Positions 1 through 8,604 of a stretch of DNA of 64,000 nt are shown piece by piece; position 1 is the stretch's first letter; every line of letters begins with the position of its first letter. The notes below the pieces were generated by a model, which saw only the letters and a list, made by a program, of their open reading frames with translations, ran no database searches and was not told the DNA's origin. A program made the position numbers and the translations under genes. Source of the DNA: Sphingomonas sp. Leaf33 (GTDB taxonomy: Bacteria; Pseudomonadota; Alphaproteobacteria; Sphingomonadales; Sphingomonadaceae); the NCBI RefSeq assembly GCF_001421785.1, contig NZ_LMLB01000001.1:1730786-1794785 (forward strand). The letters run 5' to 3'.

Positions 1-493
1 CCGTCTCGATCGTGAAGCCCGCGACATCGACGTCCTCGGTCTTGCCCGTCTCGATGCTGACCCAAGTCGCCGGTGTCGTCCAACCCAGCCGCGCTAGCTT
101 GTCGAGCGCGACATTGCCGGCGCCGCTGGCATAGGGCGGGTCCATCATGATCAGGTCGAGGGGGGCGCGCGCCGGGCCGAGCGCCAGCACGGACGAAGCG
201 CGCACCTCGGTTCCCTTCGCCCCCAGCTTGGCGATGTTCGCCTTCAGCGCATCGAGCGCGGCGCGGTCGTGTTCGACGAACAGGCACGATGCGGCGCCGC
301 GTGACAGGGCCTCCAGCCCCAGCGCGCCCGACCCCGCGAACAGATCGGCGACCGCCAGATCTTCGAAGCTGCCGACACGACTTTGCAGCATCGAGAACAG
401 CGCCTCGCGCGTGCGGTCGGCGGTGGGGCGGGTGGCGTCGCCCGTGGGCGCAGCAAGCGGCCGGCCGCGCCACTCTCCGGCGATGATCCTCAT
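1..493 (-). CDS. rsmD: 16S rRNA (guanine-N2)-methyltransferase RsmD, 3' part outside window
   Basis: The frame begins MRIIAGEWRGR at 493 and stays open to the window edge, giving 164 residues of a family usually about 180-190 aa. Motif I of a class I SAM methyltransferase (DLFAGSGALGLEAL) lies near residues 50-63. The catalytic DPPY motif is at residues 118-121. RsmD methylates G966 of 16S rRNA on the 30S subunit. The ATG overlaps the TGA of rluB as ATGA, so the two RNA-modification genes are probably co-transcribed and translationally coupled. The C-terminus is not visible. Confidence 0.93.
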   Translation of the reverse strand, partial: MRIIAGEWRGRPLAAPTGDATRPTADRTREALFSMLQSRVGSFEDLAVADLFAGSGALGLEALSRGAASCLFVEHDRAALDALKANIAKLGAKGTEVRASSVLALGPARAPLDLIMMDPPYASGAGNVALDKLARLGWTTPATWVSIETGKTEDVDVAGFTIET

Positions 494-1728
494 GCGCGGG
501 GCTTCCGGGGCTTGCCGGGACGCGCCTTCGGCTTGGCCTTGGCCCAGCCGGCGCCACGCTTCGGACGGGAGCCGGCGGTGGCCTGCTCGCCATCGGTCCG
601 CGGCGTGCGCGGGCGGGCGGTGGCGAGTTCGTCGCGGGTCTCGCGGCCTTCGTAGGCCTTGGCCGGGCGTTCGGTGCGGCCGCGGTGCGGTCGACTGCTC
701 CGTCCACCTTGCTCGTGCTCCGGTGAAGGCCGCGGCGCTGGCGATCGACGACCGGCAGCGGCCACCGCTCCGGCTTGCGTCGGAGCACGGGTTGGCCTGG
801 GGGCGGGGGAAGCGGTCGCTTCGTCCTCCCGGCGGTTTTGTCGCGCCAGCGTCACGCGACGCTCAACCGGCGGCTTCCGCACCGGTCGGGGGGCAGGGAC
901 TTCCGCATCCGGCTGCGGGACGGGCTTCGGCTGCGGCAGCTTGACCGCGACCGGATTGCTGCGCGCTTCCTCGACCGCCTTCGCCTTGTTGCCCTTCAGG
1001 CTGGCGCGGAACTGGATCAGGTCGACCTGACGCACTTCGCCGATCCCGCCGACGGGCAGGTCGCCGAGCACGAACGGGCCGTAGCGCGTGCGGATCAGGC
1101 GCGAGACCTGGAGTCCAAGATATTCGAGCACATGGCGGACTTCGCGGTTCTTGCCTTCGGTCAGCACCATCTCGACCCAGACGTTCGCACCGGTGCGGCG
1201 TTCGAGGTTGGCGTCGATCGGGCCATAGCGGACGCCGTCCACTTCGACGCCCTCGATCAGGTCCTCAAGCTGCTCCTGCGTCACGTCGCCATAGGCGCGC
1301 GCGCGATAAGAGCGCTCGATGCCGGTCGCGGGCAGTTCCAGCTGGCGCTTCAATTCGCCGTCGGTCGTCAGCAGCAGCAGGCCTTCGGTATTGAGGTCAA
1401 GCCGCCCGACCGGGATCAGCCGCGGCAGATCCTTCGGCAGCACGTCGTAGATCGTCTTGCGGCCGTTATAGTCGACCGCCGCGGTCAGCGTGCCGGCCGG
1501 CTTGTGGAACAGGAACAGCCGGGCGGGCGAGGCATCCTTCACCGCGTCGCCATCGACGGTCACGCCGCGCAGCGAGGTGAGGAGCGTCGCCGGCGTCTCC
1601 ACCGTTACGCCGTCGATGGCGATCCGCCCCTCGGCGATCATCCGCTCGATCTCGCGGCGCGACGCGACGCCGGCGCGGGCCAGCAGCTTGGCGATGCGCT
1701 GCTGCTCTTTTTGTCCTGAAGTCTGCAC
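490..1728 (-). CDS. rluB: 23S rRNA pseudouridine synthase, RluB/RsuA family, with long basic tail
   Basis: This 412-aa protein has an N-terminal S4 RNA-binding domain (about residues 10-58). The RsuA/RluB catalytic domain follows, with the GRLDLNTEGLL motif, and Asp111 is the expected nucleophile. RluB makes a pseudouridine in helix 89 of 23S rRNA. From about residue 245 to the end the chain is Arg/Pro/Lys-rich and low in complexity, which makes the protein much longer than the core enzyme. Such tails are common in alphaproteobacterial members and probably bind RNA. The gene is upstream of and coupled to rsmD. The start at MQTSGQ is the only sensible one before the S4 domain. Confidence 0.9.
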   Translation of the reverse strand: MQTSGQKEQQRIAKLLARAGVASRREIERMIAEGRIAIDGVTVETPATLLTSLRGVTVDGDAVKDASPARLFLFHKPAGTLTAAVDYNGRKTIYDVLPKDLPRLIPVGRLDLNTEGLLLLTTDGELKRQLELPATGIERSYRARAYGDVTQEQLEDLIEGVEVDGVRYGPIDANLERRTGANVWVEMVLTEGKNREVRHVLEYLGLQVSRLIRTRYGPFVLGDLPVGGIGEVRQVDLIQFRASLKGNKAKAVEEARSNPVAVKLPQPKPVPQPDAEVPAPRPVRKPPVERRVTLARQNRREDEATASPAPRPTRAPTQAGAVAAAGRRSPAPRPSPEHEQGGRSSRPHRGRTERPAKAYEGRETRDELATARPRTPRTDGEQATAGSRPKRGAGWAKAKPKARPGKPRKPRA

Positions 1729-1843
1729 GGATCATGCCTTAGCGTAAGCCGGCGCACGCTGACAAAAAAACTTTGCGTCGCCTTTCGGTGTGGTGCGTTA
1801 CGGGTTCGTAATCAGTGTCCGACACCGGACGGAAACGAGGGCC

Positions 1844-2275
1844 ATGCTGTTCGGGAAAAAGGAGCGTCGGATCACGCGTATCCTCGTGGTTGAGGACGAG
1901 CCGCTCGTCGCCTTCGATACCGAGCATTTCCTGGGAAGCGAGGGGTTCGAGATCGTCGGCACGTTCGATACGGTCGCCGATGCCCGCGCGATGATCGAAA
2001 GCGGCGAGGACATCCACCTCGTGCTGGTCGATGTGAACCTGTCCGACGGCAGCGGAGTGAGCGTCGCGCAGGCCGCGGCGGATCGCGACATCAGGGTCGT
2101 ATTCGTGACCGGCAACTGCCCGGGTGAAGCGCGCGCGCTGGCGGTCGGGTGCCTGGCCAAGCCCTATGCGCAGCGCGACCTGCTGTCCGCGATCCACGCG
2201 CTGGAGACGGTGATGGACGGCAAGACGCCGAAGCGGCTTCCGTCGAGCTTCAGCCTGTTCGCGACCGTGGCCTGA
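1844..2275 (+). CDS. Single-domain response regulator (REC only)
   Basis: I place the start at the ATG following GGAAACGAGG, giving 143 aa (MLFGKKERRITRILVV). The whole protein is one receiver domain. The acidic pair is Glu17/Asp18/Glu19, the phosphoacceptor is Asp63 (VDVNL), the switch Thr is Thr89 (VFVTGN) and the conserved Lys is Lys106 (LAKPY). There is no output domain, so it must signal through a partner or act as a phosphate sink. The F-x-T-G sequence around Thr89 partly resembles the FAT GUY receivers of alphaproteobacteria that feed the general stress response, but that link is inference. No histidine kinase is adjacent. Confidence 0.85.
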   Translation: MLFGKKERRITRILVVEDEPLVAFDTEHFLGSEGFEIVGTFDTVADARAMIESGEDIHLVLVDVNLSDGSGVSVAQAAADRDIRVVFVTGNCPGEARALAVGCLAKPYAQRDLLSAIHALETVMDGKTPKRLPSSFSLFATVA

Positions 2276-2309
2276 ACCGCTTCACGGCGCTGGTGAAGGA
2301 TCGCACGAT

Positions 2310-3434
2310 TCAGTCGCCCAACCGCGCCTCGATCTGGTCGTGAAACACGCGGATGCCGTGTTCCAGGCCGCCGAGCGTGATCCGATCGAGCGAGCCTGAG
2401 GCCAGCCCCTGCTGACACAGCGCCGCCGCGCGAAAATCCTCGGCGCCGAATACCCCGCCGTCGAGCAGGGCCCAGCTCCGCTCCCAATGCTCGCGCGCCT
2501 TGTCGGTCGCGGGCGCTTCCGGGATCAGCATGAAATTTTCGACCAGCACGCGCGATTCCGACTGCGGCATCAGCACCATCAGGTTGATATAGTCCGGGCT
2601 CGCGGCGAGCACGGTGCCGGGAAACATCTGGTAGGTGAAGGTGATCGCCCCACGCAGCACCGCCCAGTCGCTGGCGCCGAGCGCTGCATCCTCCGCCGCG
2701 CGCCCGACGGCCGAGCGCTGGTGCACCCCGATCGTGTCCGCCGCGGCGACGCCATCCTTGAAGAACTTGCCGATCGTGTCGGCGTGCAGGCGCGAGAGGT
2801 GATAGCTCTCAAGGAACGCGTCCATCACCAGCTTCCAGTTCGACGGCACGTCGTGGGTCCGGCGGCGGAACAGGTGATGGCCGGCGAGGTCGAACGCGGC
2901 GAAATCTGGCGCCAGAGCCTCGGCATCGGCGAAGTCCGCCCCTGCGTCGAACGCGAACCAGATCAGCCCGCCGATCTCCCGCGACGGCAATTCGTGCAAG
3001 CCATAGGCCGCCTTGTCTAGCCCAGGAAAACTGTCGCCCCGCGGGACGCCCGCCAGCCGCCCGTCGGTCGCATAGGCCCAGGCGTGGTAGGGGCAGACCA
3101 GCCGCGGCGCCTTCACGCACGCTTCCCCCTCGACCAGCCGCGTGCCGCGGTGGCGACAGACGTTCAGGAAGACGTGGATGTCCCCGCTTGCGTCGCGGGT
3201 GATGAGCAGCGGTTTGCCGAACCCGTCATGCGGCACCGCCATGTTGCGGTCGGGCAGCAGCGCAGACGGCGCAATCACCAGCGGCACCCGCTCGAAGATC
3301 GTGGTACGCTCGGCTAAATGGCGCCCGGGGTCGGTATAGGCGGCCGCGGCGACATAGGTGACGGCATCGGCGCAGTCGCCGCCCGCCGCCAGTCGTGCCG
3401 CAAGCGCACGTTGCCCCTCGGTCGGTGCGTTCAC
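2310..3434 (-). CDS. Aromatic ring-hydroxylating oxygenase alpha subunit (Rieske [2Fe-2S])
   Basis: The GTG start at 3434 follows a GGAGAGGAAGG stretch and gives 374 aa. The Rieske motif is intact: Cys93-x-His95 and Cys114-x2-His117. A SRPBCC catalytic domain follows, with the mononuclear-iron motif [13 protein letters not shown] (His212-x4-His217). This is the architecture of a terminal oxygenase large subunit. No reductase or ferredoxin gene is nearby, so electrons must come from elsewhere. The substrate cannot be read from the sequence. It could be an aromatic ring, a choline/carnitine-like compound or a sterol. It is divergent from a PAT-type transporter with only 56 bp between the starts, which suggests shared control. 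Confidence 0.88.
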   Translation of the reverse strand: MNAPTEGQRALAARLAAGGDCADAVTYVAAAAYTDPGRHLAERTTIFERVPLVIAPSALLPDRNMAVPHDGFGKPLLITRDASGDIHVFLNVCRHRGTRLVEGEACVKAPRLVCPYHAWAYATDGRLAGVPRGDSFPGLDKAAYGLHELPSREIGGLIWFAFDAGADFADAEALAPDFAAFDLAGHHLFRRRTHDVPSNWKLVMDAFLESYHLSRLHADTIGKFFKDGVAAADTIGVHQRSAVGRAAEDAALGASDWAVLRGAITFTYQMFPGTVLAASPDYINLMVLMPQSESRVLVENFMLIPEAPATDKAREHWERSWALLDGGVFGAEDFRAAALCQQGLASGSLDRITLGGLEHGIRVFHDQIEARLGD

Positions 3435-3490
3435 CCTTCCTCTCCCGCGATTTTGAGCTAGTGTCGCGCCTTTGGGGCGTGGGAGCAAGT

Positions 3491-4825
3491 ATGGCGAGTG
3501 TCGGCGAAGCGGGTAGCAAGTGGGGCGGTATCCGCCCCTATTTCGAACGCGCGCCGCTCGCGACCTTCTTCCTCGGCATCTCGTCGGGACTGTGCTTCAC
3601 GCTGATCGGCGCGACGCTGACGACACGGCTCGCCCAGAGCAATATCGACAAGAAGACGATCACCGCCTTCACGCTCGCGTTCCTCGTCTACAACTTCAAG
3701 CCGCTGTGGGCGTGGATGGTCGACGGCGTGCGCCTGCCGATCCTGGGGCGCTTGGGCCAGCGCGTGTCGTGGATGATCTTCGCCGGGGTGTTGACGATGG
3801 CGGCTGTCGCCAATCTCGCGCGGGTCGATCCGGCGACGCAGCTGTGGGCGACCGTCGTCGCGGCGATCATCGTCGGCGCAGCCGGCGCGACCTATGACAT
3901 CGTCATCGACGCCTATCGCATCGAGATTTTGAAGCCGTATCAGCTGGGCGTCGGGTCGGGCATGATCCAGTACGGCTGGCGCGTCGGATCGGTGCTGACC
4001 GGCGGCCTTGCGCTGGTCCTCGCCGCACGGGTCGGCTGGAATCTGTCCTACCTGATCTGCGCGCTGTTCGCCCTGCCGGCGATCGGCGTCGCGCTGCTGT
4101 TCGGCGAGCCCGATCGCCACCGCGAACCCACCGGGCGCCGCGGTATGGGTGAGATCTGGGCGTCGATCATCGGACCGTTCGTGGAATTCTTCAAACGGTC
4201 GGGCGCGCTCCTGCTGCTGGTCTTCATCCTGATCCACAAGATCGGCGACACGCTCGGCCAGCTCGTCCTGCGGCTGCTGCTCGATGACCTGGGCTTCACC
4301 AATGACGAGATCGCGCTGTTCGATGTCGGCATCGGTTTCTGGGCGTACCTCATCGGCATCTTCATCGGCGGCGTGCTGTACGCGCGGATGGGCCTGAAGC
4401 GGTCGGTGCTGCTCAGCCTGGTACTGATGGCGGTATCGAACGCCAGCTTCGCGATCCTGGCGAATGCGGGGCACAGCACCGCCATCCTGGCGGCTGCGAT
4501 GACGTTCGAGAACATCGCCAGCGGCATCGGCAGCGTGACGGTGATCGCCTACTTCTCGGCGCTGTGCGACCTGCGCTTCACCGCCGCGCAATATGCCCTC
4601 ATCAGCTCGGCGGCCAGCATCGTCGGACGGTTCTTGAACGTGGCGGTCGCCAGCGACCTGGTCGATGCGTTCGGCTGGGCGGGCTTCTACTGGATCACCA
4701 CGCTCGTCGCGTTGCCGGGCGTACTGCTGTTCTGGTGGATGGCCAGCAGCGGGATCATCGACCGGTCGATCGGCACCGCCGGCACCGATGGAGAGGGCGA
4801 CGCCCGCGCCGGCGGCTCAGCCTAG
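3491..4825 (+). CDS. MFS transporter of the PAT/AmpG-like group
   Basis: The ATG at 3491 follows GGGAG and gives 444 aa, avoiding an antisense N-terminal extension of the open frame. The protein has about 12 hydrophobic spans. The short loops and layout (a [11 protein letters not shown] sequence after the fourth span and a long central loop near residues 215-235) resemble the PAT group that contains AmpG muropeptide permeases and acetyl-CoA transporter-like proteins. The cargo is uncertain: muropeptides are possible, but the divergent Rieske oxygenase allows an aromatic or other substrate. Its 3' end overlaps the next gene tail-to-tail by 9 bp. Confidence 0.82.
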   Translation: MASVGEAGSKWGGIRPYFERAPLATFFLGISSGLCFTLIGATLTTRLAQSNIDKKTITAFTLAFLVYNFKPLWAWMVDGVRLPILGRLGQRVSWMIFAGVLTMAAVANLARVDPATQLWATVVAAIIVGAAGATYDIVIDAYRIEILKPYQLGVGSGMIQYGWRVGSVLTGGLALVLAARVGWNLSYLICALFALPAIGVALLFGEPDRHREPTGRRGMGEIWASIIGPFVEFFKRSGALLLLVFILIHKIGDTLGQLVLRLLLDDLGFTNDEIALFDVGIGFWAYLIGIFIGGVLYARMGLKRSVLLSLVLMAVSNASFAILANAGHSTAILAAAMTFENIASGIGSVTVIAYFSALCDLRFTAAQYALISSAASIVGRFLNVAVASDLVDAFGWAGFYWITTLVALPGVLLFWWMASSGIIDRSIGTAGTDGEGDARAGGSA

Positions 4826-5239
4826 CGGCATCCCCAGGTCGGCAAACGCGACCGCCAGCGCGGTCGCCGTCGCCAGCGGTCCTGCCGCCGCCCGCGTACC
4901 GAGCAGGTCGGCAAGCAGCAGCTCGGCGGCGGCGTCGTTGGTCAACGCCTTGCTAAGGATCGCGAGCACCGCGCCCTCGCATCCGGTCATCCGTCCGCAG
5001 CACCACGGGGCGATCTGCAACGGGCGTTGTGCCGCCTGCGACAGTTCCACCATCAGCGTGCGCAGCAGGACGAGCGGCCGGCGGAAATCCTTGCCAAACG
5101 CCGTCACGAACGCATGGACGGCTGCCGCATCCTCCAGTCCGTGCGCGCCCATCTGGCGGAAGGCGAACAGCAGCAGCCTCGGAGCCGCGTCGTCGGGCTG
5201 GCGTTGCGGCAGGATGGTGAAGGCGTGGGTCGTGGTCAT
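4817..5239 (-). CDS. Sphingomonad orphan protein, DUF6628-like
   Basis: A 140-aa, Ala/Leu-rich, apparently soluble helical protein with no signal peptide. From memory of family features it resembles DUF6628 proteins of sphingomonads, which share the FRRPLVLLR..MVELSQ segment and a Cys-Cys..Cys cluster. Here the cluster is APWCCGRMTGCE, near residues 79-90. The function is unknown. A Fur-like dyad sits in the 74-bp gap upstream, and together with the Cys cluster it hints at iron or redox regulation, which is only inference. The family name was not checked by any search. Confidence 0.65.
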   Translation of the reverse strand: MTTTHAFTILPQRQPDDAAPRLLLFAFRQMGAHGLEDAAAVHAFVTAFGKDFRRPLVLLRTLMVELSQAAQRPLQIAPWCCGRMTGCEGAVLAILSKALTNDAAAELLLADLLGTRAAAGPLATATALAVAFADLGMPLG

Positions 5240-5288
5240 GGCAGCGCGACTCTCGTTGAGAACATCTCCACCATGTTCGCCAGTGCGC

Positions 5289-5309
5289 TATTGATAGTCA
5301 ATCGCAATA
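5289..5309 (-). promoter_or_regulatory. Possible Fur-type iron box
   Basis: On the minus strand the sequence is TATTG-N11-CAATA, an inverted repeat whose middle reads CGATTGACTAT. On the plus strand it contains TGATAGTCAATCGCAATA, which matches half of a 7-1-7 Fur box well and the other half partly. It lies about 50 bp upstream of the 140-aa orphan protein. The match is by eye only, and an unrelated AT-rich promoter element is the alternative. Confidence 0.35.
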
Positions 5310-5313
5310 ATAG

Positions 5314-6636
5314 TCAGTCCGGCAGTTCGTCGTTTCTACCGAGCACATCACCGGCGAGATAGAGCGAGCCGAGCACGGCGACCGCCTGTGTCGAGGCTTG
5401 CGCCAGTCGGTCGAACGCCGCGGGCATGTCAGCCGCAGTGCGCGCCGGAATCCCCGCGGACCGGGCGATCTCTGCCAAGGCTTCGGGCGGATGATGGTCG
5501 TGGCCGGGGATCGGCACGCCGGTCAGCGAGCGGGCGAGCGGCAGGATCGGCGCGAGGAAACCCGTCGCATCCTTGTTGGCGAGCATCCCGACGACCAGGT
5601 CGACCTTTGCCCCGGCCGCCATCGTGCGCAGCGCTTCGGCGACGGCATGCGCCGCCGGTTCGTTATGCCCGCCGTCCAGCCAGACCGGCGTGTCGGCGGG
5701 CAAGCGCCGCATCAGAGGCCCATCCGCCAGCCGCTGCATCCGCGCCGGCCAGCGCGCGCTGGCCGCAGCCGCCTTGAACGCCGCGGTCGACACGGTAATG
5801 TGGTCCTGCGATCGCAGCATGGCGATGGCCAGTGCGAGGTTCATGACCTGGTGATCGCCCGGCAGCAACGGCCACGGCGTCGTGATGGTGGCTGCACCCG
5901 CCGGCCAGTCGTGGACGATCTGGCGCCGCGTCGCATCGACGCCGAACCGCCACGCACGCACCTCGACCAGCAGATCTGCGCCTGCCTCCGTCGCCGCGCC
6001 GCGGACCACGTCGTTGATCGAGGCGCCATAATCGAGCGTCACCAGCGGGCGGCCACGCTTGGCGATCCCTGCTTTTTCGCGCGCAATCGCCGCCAGGGTG
6101 TCGCCGAGGAACGCCTGGTGATCGATCCCCAGTTGCGCGATGCCGCAAGCGGCTGGATCGTCGATGACATTGGTCGCATCCAGCCGCCCGCCGAGGCCGA
6201 CTTCGATCACGCAGGCGTCGGCCGGAGTCTCGGCAAAGGCCACGAACGCCACCGCGGTCGTGACCTCGAAGAAGCTTGCGCCGATCCCGTCCGCCACGTC
6301 GAGCACGCGGGCGAGAAGGGGGGCGAGATCATCGTCCGTTATCAGCGTGCCGGCCACACGGATGCGTTCGTTGAAGCGGACGAGGTGGGGGGATGTATAA
6401 GCGTGGACGCAGTAGCCTTCCGCCTCCAGCGCTGCGCGCAGGAACGCGCAGGTCGAACCCTTGCCGTTGGTCCCCGCGACATGGAACACCGGCGGCAGGC
6501 GCGCTTCCGGATTGCCGAGCCGGTCGAGCAGTGCGCGGATGCGGCCCAGGCCGAGAACATCGGCGCCGGGCGACAGCATCGTCAGCCGGTCGAGCTGCGC
6601 CTGCACGGCGGGGGAGGTGGAGGTGGCGTGGTCCAT
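5314..6636 (-). CDS. folC: Bifunctional folylpolyglutamate / dihydrofolate synthase
   Basis: The start is placed at MDHATSTSP, giving 440 aa, because the 19 codons before it derive from a palindromic repeat. The Mur-ligase-type P-loop GTNGKGST is at about residues 55-62, followed by the YTSPHLVRFNERI folate-site motif and a DGGHN motif in the C-terminal domain. FolC adds glutamate to folates and makes dihydrofolate from dihydropteroate in the cytoplasm. It is the last gene of the trpFBA-accD-folC run, the usual alphaproteobacterial order, and is separated from accD by 110 bp carrying the palindromic element. Confidence 0.95.
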   Translation of the reverse strand: MDHATSTSPAVQAQLDRLTMLSPGADVLGLGRIRALLDRLGNPEARLPPVFHVAGTNGKGSTCAFLRAALEAEGYCVHAYTSPHLVRFNERIRVAGTLITDDDLAPLLARVLDVADGIGASFFEVTTAVAFVAFAETPADACVIEVGLGGRLDATNVIDDPAACGIAQLGIDHQAFLGDTLAAIAREKAGIAKRGRPLVTLDYGASINDVVRGAATEAGADLLVEVRAWRFGVDATRRQIVHDWPAGAATITTPWPLLPGDHQVMNLALAIAMLRSQDHITVSTAAFKAAAASARWPARMQRLADGPLMRRLPADTPVWLDGGHNEPAAHAVAEALRTMAAGAKVDLVVGMLANKDATGFLAPILPLARSLTGVPIPGHDHHPPEALAEIARSAGIPARTAADMPAAFDRLAQASTQAVAVLGSLYLAGDVLGRNDELPD

Positions 6637-6645
6637 CGAACTACC

Positions 6646-6739
6646 GTTCGTGCTGAGCTTGTCAAAGCACCGTACTTTGTGCCGCTGGCACATCGCGGGC
6701 TTATCGAAGTACGGCCCTTCGACAGGCTCAGCGCGAACG
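6646..6739. repeat. Palindromic intergenic repeat, copy A
   Basis: A 94-bp element with inverted arms. The left arm starts GTTCGTGCTGAGCTTGTCAA. The reverse complement of the right end starts GTTCGCGCTGAGCCTGTCGA, and the two arms match over about 34 bp with roughly six mismatches. A closely related 93-bp copy is at 34469-34561. It fills the folC-accD gap and would fold into a long hairpin in the mRNA. REP-type elements with arms like these are common in sphingomonad genomes. No transposase is attached here. Confidence 0.8.
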
Positions 6740-6746
6740 AAGGAAG

Positions 6747-7601
6747 TTAGGCAGCCATCTTCGCACCGGCCAGGTAATCGACCAGTTTGCCGAGCGTTTC
6801 CTTCAGCTCGTGGCGATGCGTGACCATGTCGATCAGCCCGTGGTCGCGGTAATATTCGCTCGTCTGGAAATCCTCGGGCAGCTTCTCGCGGATCGTGCTT
6901 TCGATCACGCGGCGGCCGGTGAACGCCAGCGTCGCATTGGGCTCGGCGATCTGGACGTCGCCCAGCATTGCATAGGCTGCCATCACGCCGCCGGAGGTCG
7001 GGTCGGTCAGCACGACGATGTAGGGCAGGCCGGCATCGTGCAGCATCTCGATCGCCACGGTGCTGCGCGGCATCTGCATCAGGCTCAGGATGCCCTCCTG
7101 CATCCGCGCGCCGCCACTGGCGGTAAAGACGATGTACGGCGCCGATTCGCGGATCGCGGCTTCGCAGCCGGCGACGAAGGCTTCGCCGACGAACTGCCCC
7201 ATCGATCCGCCCATGAAGGCGAAGTCCTGCACGCCGACGACCGCGCGGTGGCCGTCGATCGTGCCCACCGCATTCAGATACGCATCCTGCTCGCCGGTGT
7301 CGGCACGCGCAGTCTTCAGGCGATCGGTATAGCGCTTCGAATCGCGGAATTTCAGCGGGTCTTCGGCGACCTTCGGGTTGGGCAGCACGGTCCAGCTACC
7401 CTCGTCGAAATGATAGTCGAATCGCAGGCGCCCGCCGATCCGCTCGTGATGCTGGCACTTCGGGCAGACGTGCTGGTTCTCCTCCAGCTCCTTCACGAAC
7501 ACCATCTGCCCGCAGCCCTTGCACTTGTGCCAGAGATTGTCGGGCGTCTCGCGCTTGGTGACGAAGGGGATCGCGTTGCGGACGCGGTCGATCCAGCTCA
7601 T
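6747..7601 (-). CDS. accD: Acetyl-CoA carboxylase carboxyltransferase subunit beta
   Basis: A 284-aa protein of normal family length. The N-terminal zinc ribbon has Cys27, Cys30, Cys46 and Cys49 (CKGC..CPKC). The carboxyltransferase fold follows, with the [10 protein letters not shown] and [14 protein letters not shown] glycine-rich oxyanion/CoA motifs. With AccA it transfers the carboxyl group from biotin to acetyl-CoA, giving malonyl-CoA for fatty acid synthesis. Its ATG overlaps the trpA stop as ATGA, the classic alphaproteobacterial trp-accD coupling. Confidence 0.97.
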   Translation of the reverse strand: MSWIDRVRNAIPFVTKRETPDNLWHKCKGCGQMVFVKELEENQHVCPKCQHHERIGGRLRFDYHFDEGSWTVLPNPKVAEDPLKFRDSKRYTDRLKTARADTGEQDAYLNAVGTIDGHRAVVGVQDFAFMGGSMGQFVGEAFVAGCEAAIRESAPYIVFTASGGARMQEGILSLMQMPRSTVAIEMLHDAGLPYIVVLTDPTSGGVMAAYAMLGDVQIAEPNATLAFTGRRVIESTIREKLPEDFQTSEYYRDHGLIDMVTHRHELKETLGKLVDYLAGAKMAA

Positions 7602-8386
7602 GATGCAGCCTTGTTGATGGCGGTTTTCAGGGTGGCGATATAGGCGCGTACCGGTTCGGCGGCATCCGCGCCGTGCTGCGCGACCAGCTCGACGATCGCG
7701 GAGCCGACGACGACGCCGTCCGCGACGCGGGCAATGGCGGCAGCCTGATCGGGCGTGCGGACGCCGAAGCCGACTGCGACGGGCACATCGGTCGCCGCCT
7801 TTAGCCGGGCGACGGCATCCTCGATCGACGATTGCGCGGCTTGCTGCAGCCCGGTGATGCCGGCGACCGAGACATAATAAAGGAACCCGCTCGCGCCATC
7901 GAGCACTGCCGGCAGGCGCGCGGCATCGGTGGTCGGCGTGGCGAGGCGGATCGGGGCGACGCCCTTGGCGCGAAGCTCCGGCCCCAGCGCGTCATCCTCC
8001 TCCGGCGGAATGTCGACGCAGATCACGCCATCCACGCCGGCGCCGGCGCACGCGGCGGCGAACCACGCTGGCCCGCGACGCAGCATCGGGTTGGCATAGC
8101 CCATCAGGACCAGCGGTACGTCCGGGTGCCGCTCGCGGAAATCCTTGGCGATGCCCAAGATGTCGGCGGTGGTCGTCCCGGCGCCGAGGCTCCGGATGTT
8201 TGCCGCCTGGATCGCCGGGCCATCGGCCATCGGATCGGTGAACGGCATACCGAGCTCGATCACGTCCGCGCCCCCGGCGACGAGCGCGTCGAGGATAGCG
8301 GGCGTCGCGGTGGCGAACGGATCGCCCGCCGTCACGAAGGTGACGAGCGCGGGGCCGCGCGCGAATGCAGCGGAGAGACGGGTCAT
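7598..8386 (-). CDS. trpA: Tryptophan synthase alpha subunit
   Basis: The start is at [11 protein letters not shown] (262 aa). A longer in-frame extension runs through the small gene upstream and is a shadow. The catalytic acids are visible in [16 protein letters not shown]: Glu44 and Asp55 correspond to E. coli Glu49 and Asp60. TrpA cleaves indole-3-glycerol phosphate and channels indole to TrpB. The ATG overlaps the stop of orf73 as ATGA, and its own stop overlaps accD. It is separated from its partner trpB by the unusual orf73, so alpha:beta stoichiometry may depend on coupling through that ORF. Confidence 0.96.
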   Translation of the reverse strand: MTRLSAAFARGPALVTFVTAGDPFATATPAILDALVAGGADVIELGMPFTDPMADGPAIQAANIRSLGAGTTTADILGIAKDFRERHPDVPLVLMGYANPMLRRGPAWFAAACAGAGVDGVICVDIPPEEDDALGPELRAKGVAPIRLATPTTDAARLPAVLDGASGFLYYVSVAGITGLQQAAQSSIEDAVARLKAATDVPVAVGFGVRTPDQAAAIARVADGVVVGSAIVELVAQHGADAAEPVRAYIATLKTAINKAAS

Positions 8387-8604
8387 ATTGGACGCACTCC
8401 CCGCGGTCTTAACCAAGAAACTTTTCGCTGAATCAATGATGCCATCGCCAGCGAAGTCCAAAATGCCACAATCCAAGCGATTGAATATCCGAAAACCGTC
8501 GTCCGGTTGAGCATCGAAAACTGGCTCAAAGCGCTCCAGAGCAGAAATGTCAGGCCGACAGCCATGCCAAACCAAGCAACCCATTTCAGCGCGTCTAGGA
8601 TCAC
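8383..8604 (-). CDS. Small two-span membrane protein between trpB and trpA (orf73)
   Basis: The GTG start at 8604 overlaps the trpB stop (ATGTGA), and the TGA overlaps the trpA start (ATGA). This gives a 73-aa protein coupled at both ends. Two hydrophobic segments (about residues 6-25 and 36-57) are joined by a short loop containing NRTTVFGYS. The tail is basic ([14 protein letters not shown]). I do not recognise the family. Bases 8401-8580 are about 51% GC by my count, well below the flanking trp genes, and codon use is correspondingly different. This suggests a recent insertion or a protein under different constraint. A non-coding insert is possible, but the exact junctions argue for translation. 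Confidence 0.7.
   Translation of the reverse strand: MILDALKWVAWFGMAVGLTFLLWSALSQFSMLNRTTVFGYSIAWIVAFWTSLAMASLIQRKVSWLRPRGVRPI

Noticed and set aside
775..1719. Long plus-strand open frame (314 codons)
   Set aside because: It is antisense to rluB, with no start site or family features; the GC-rich third positions of rluB create it.
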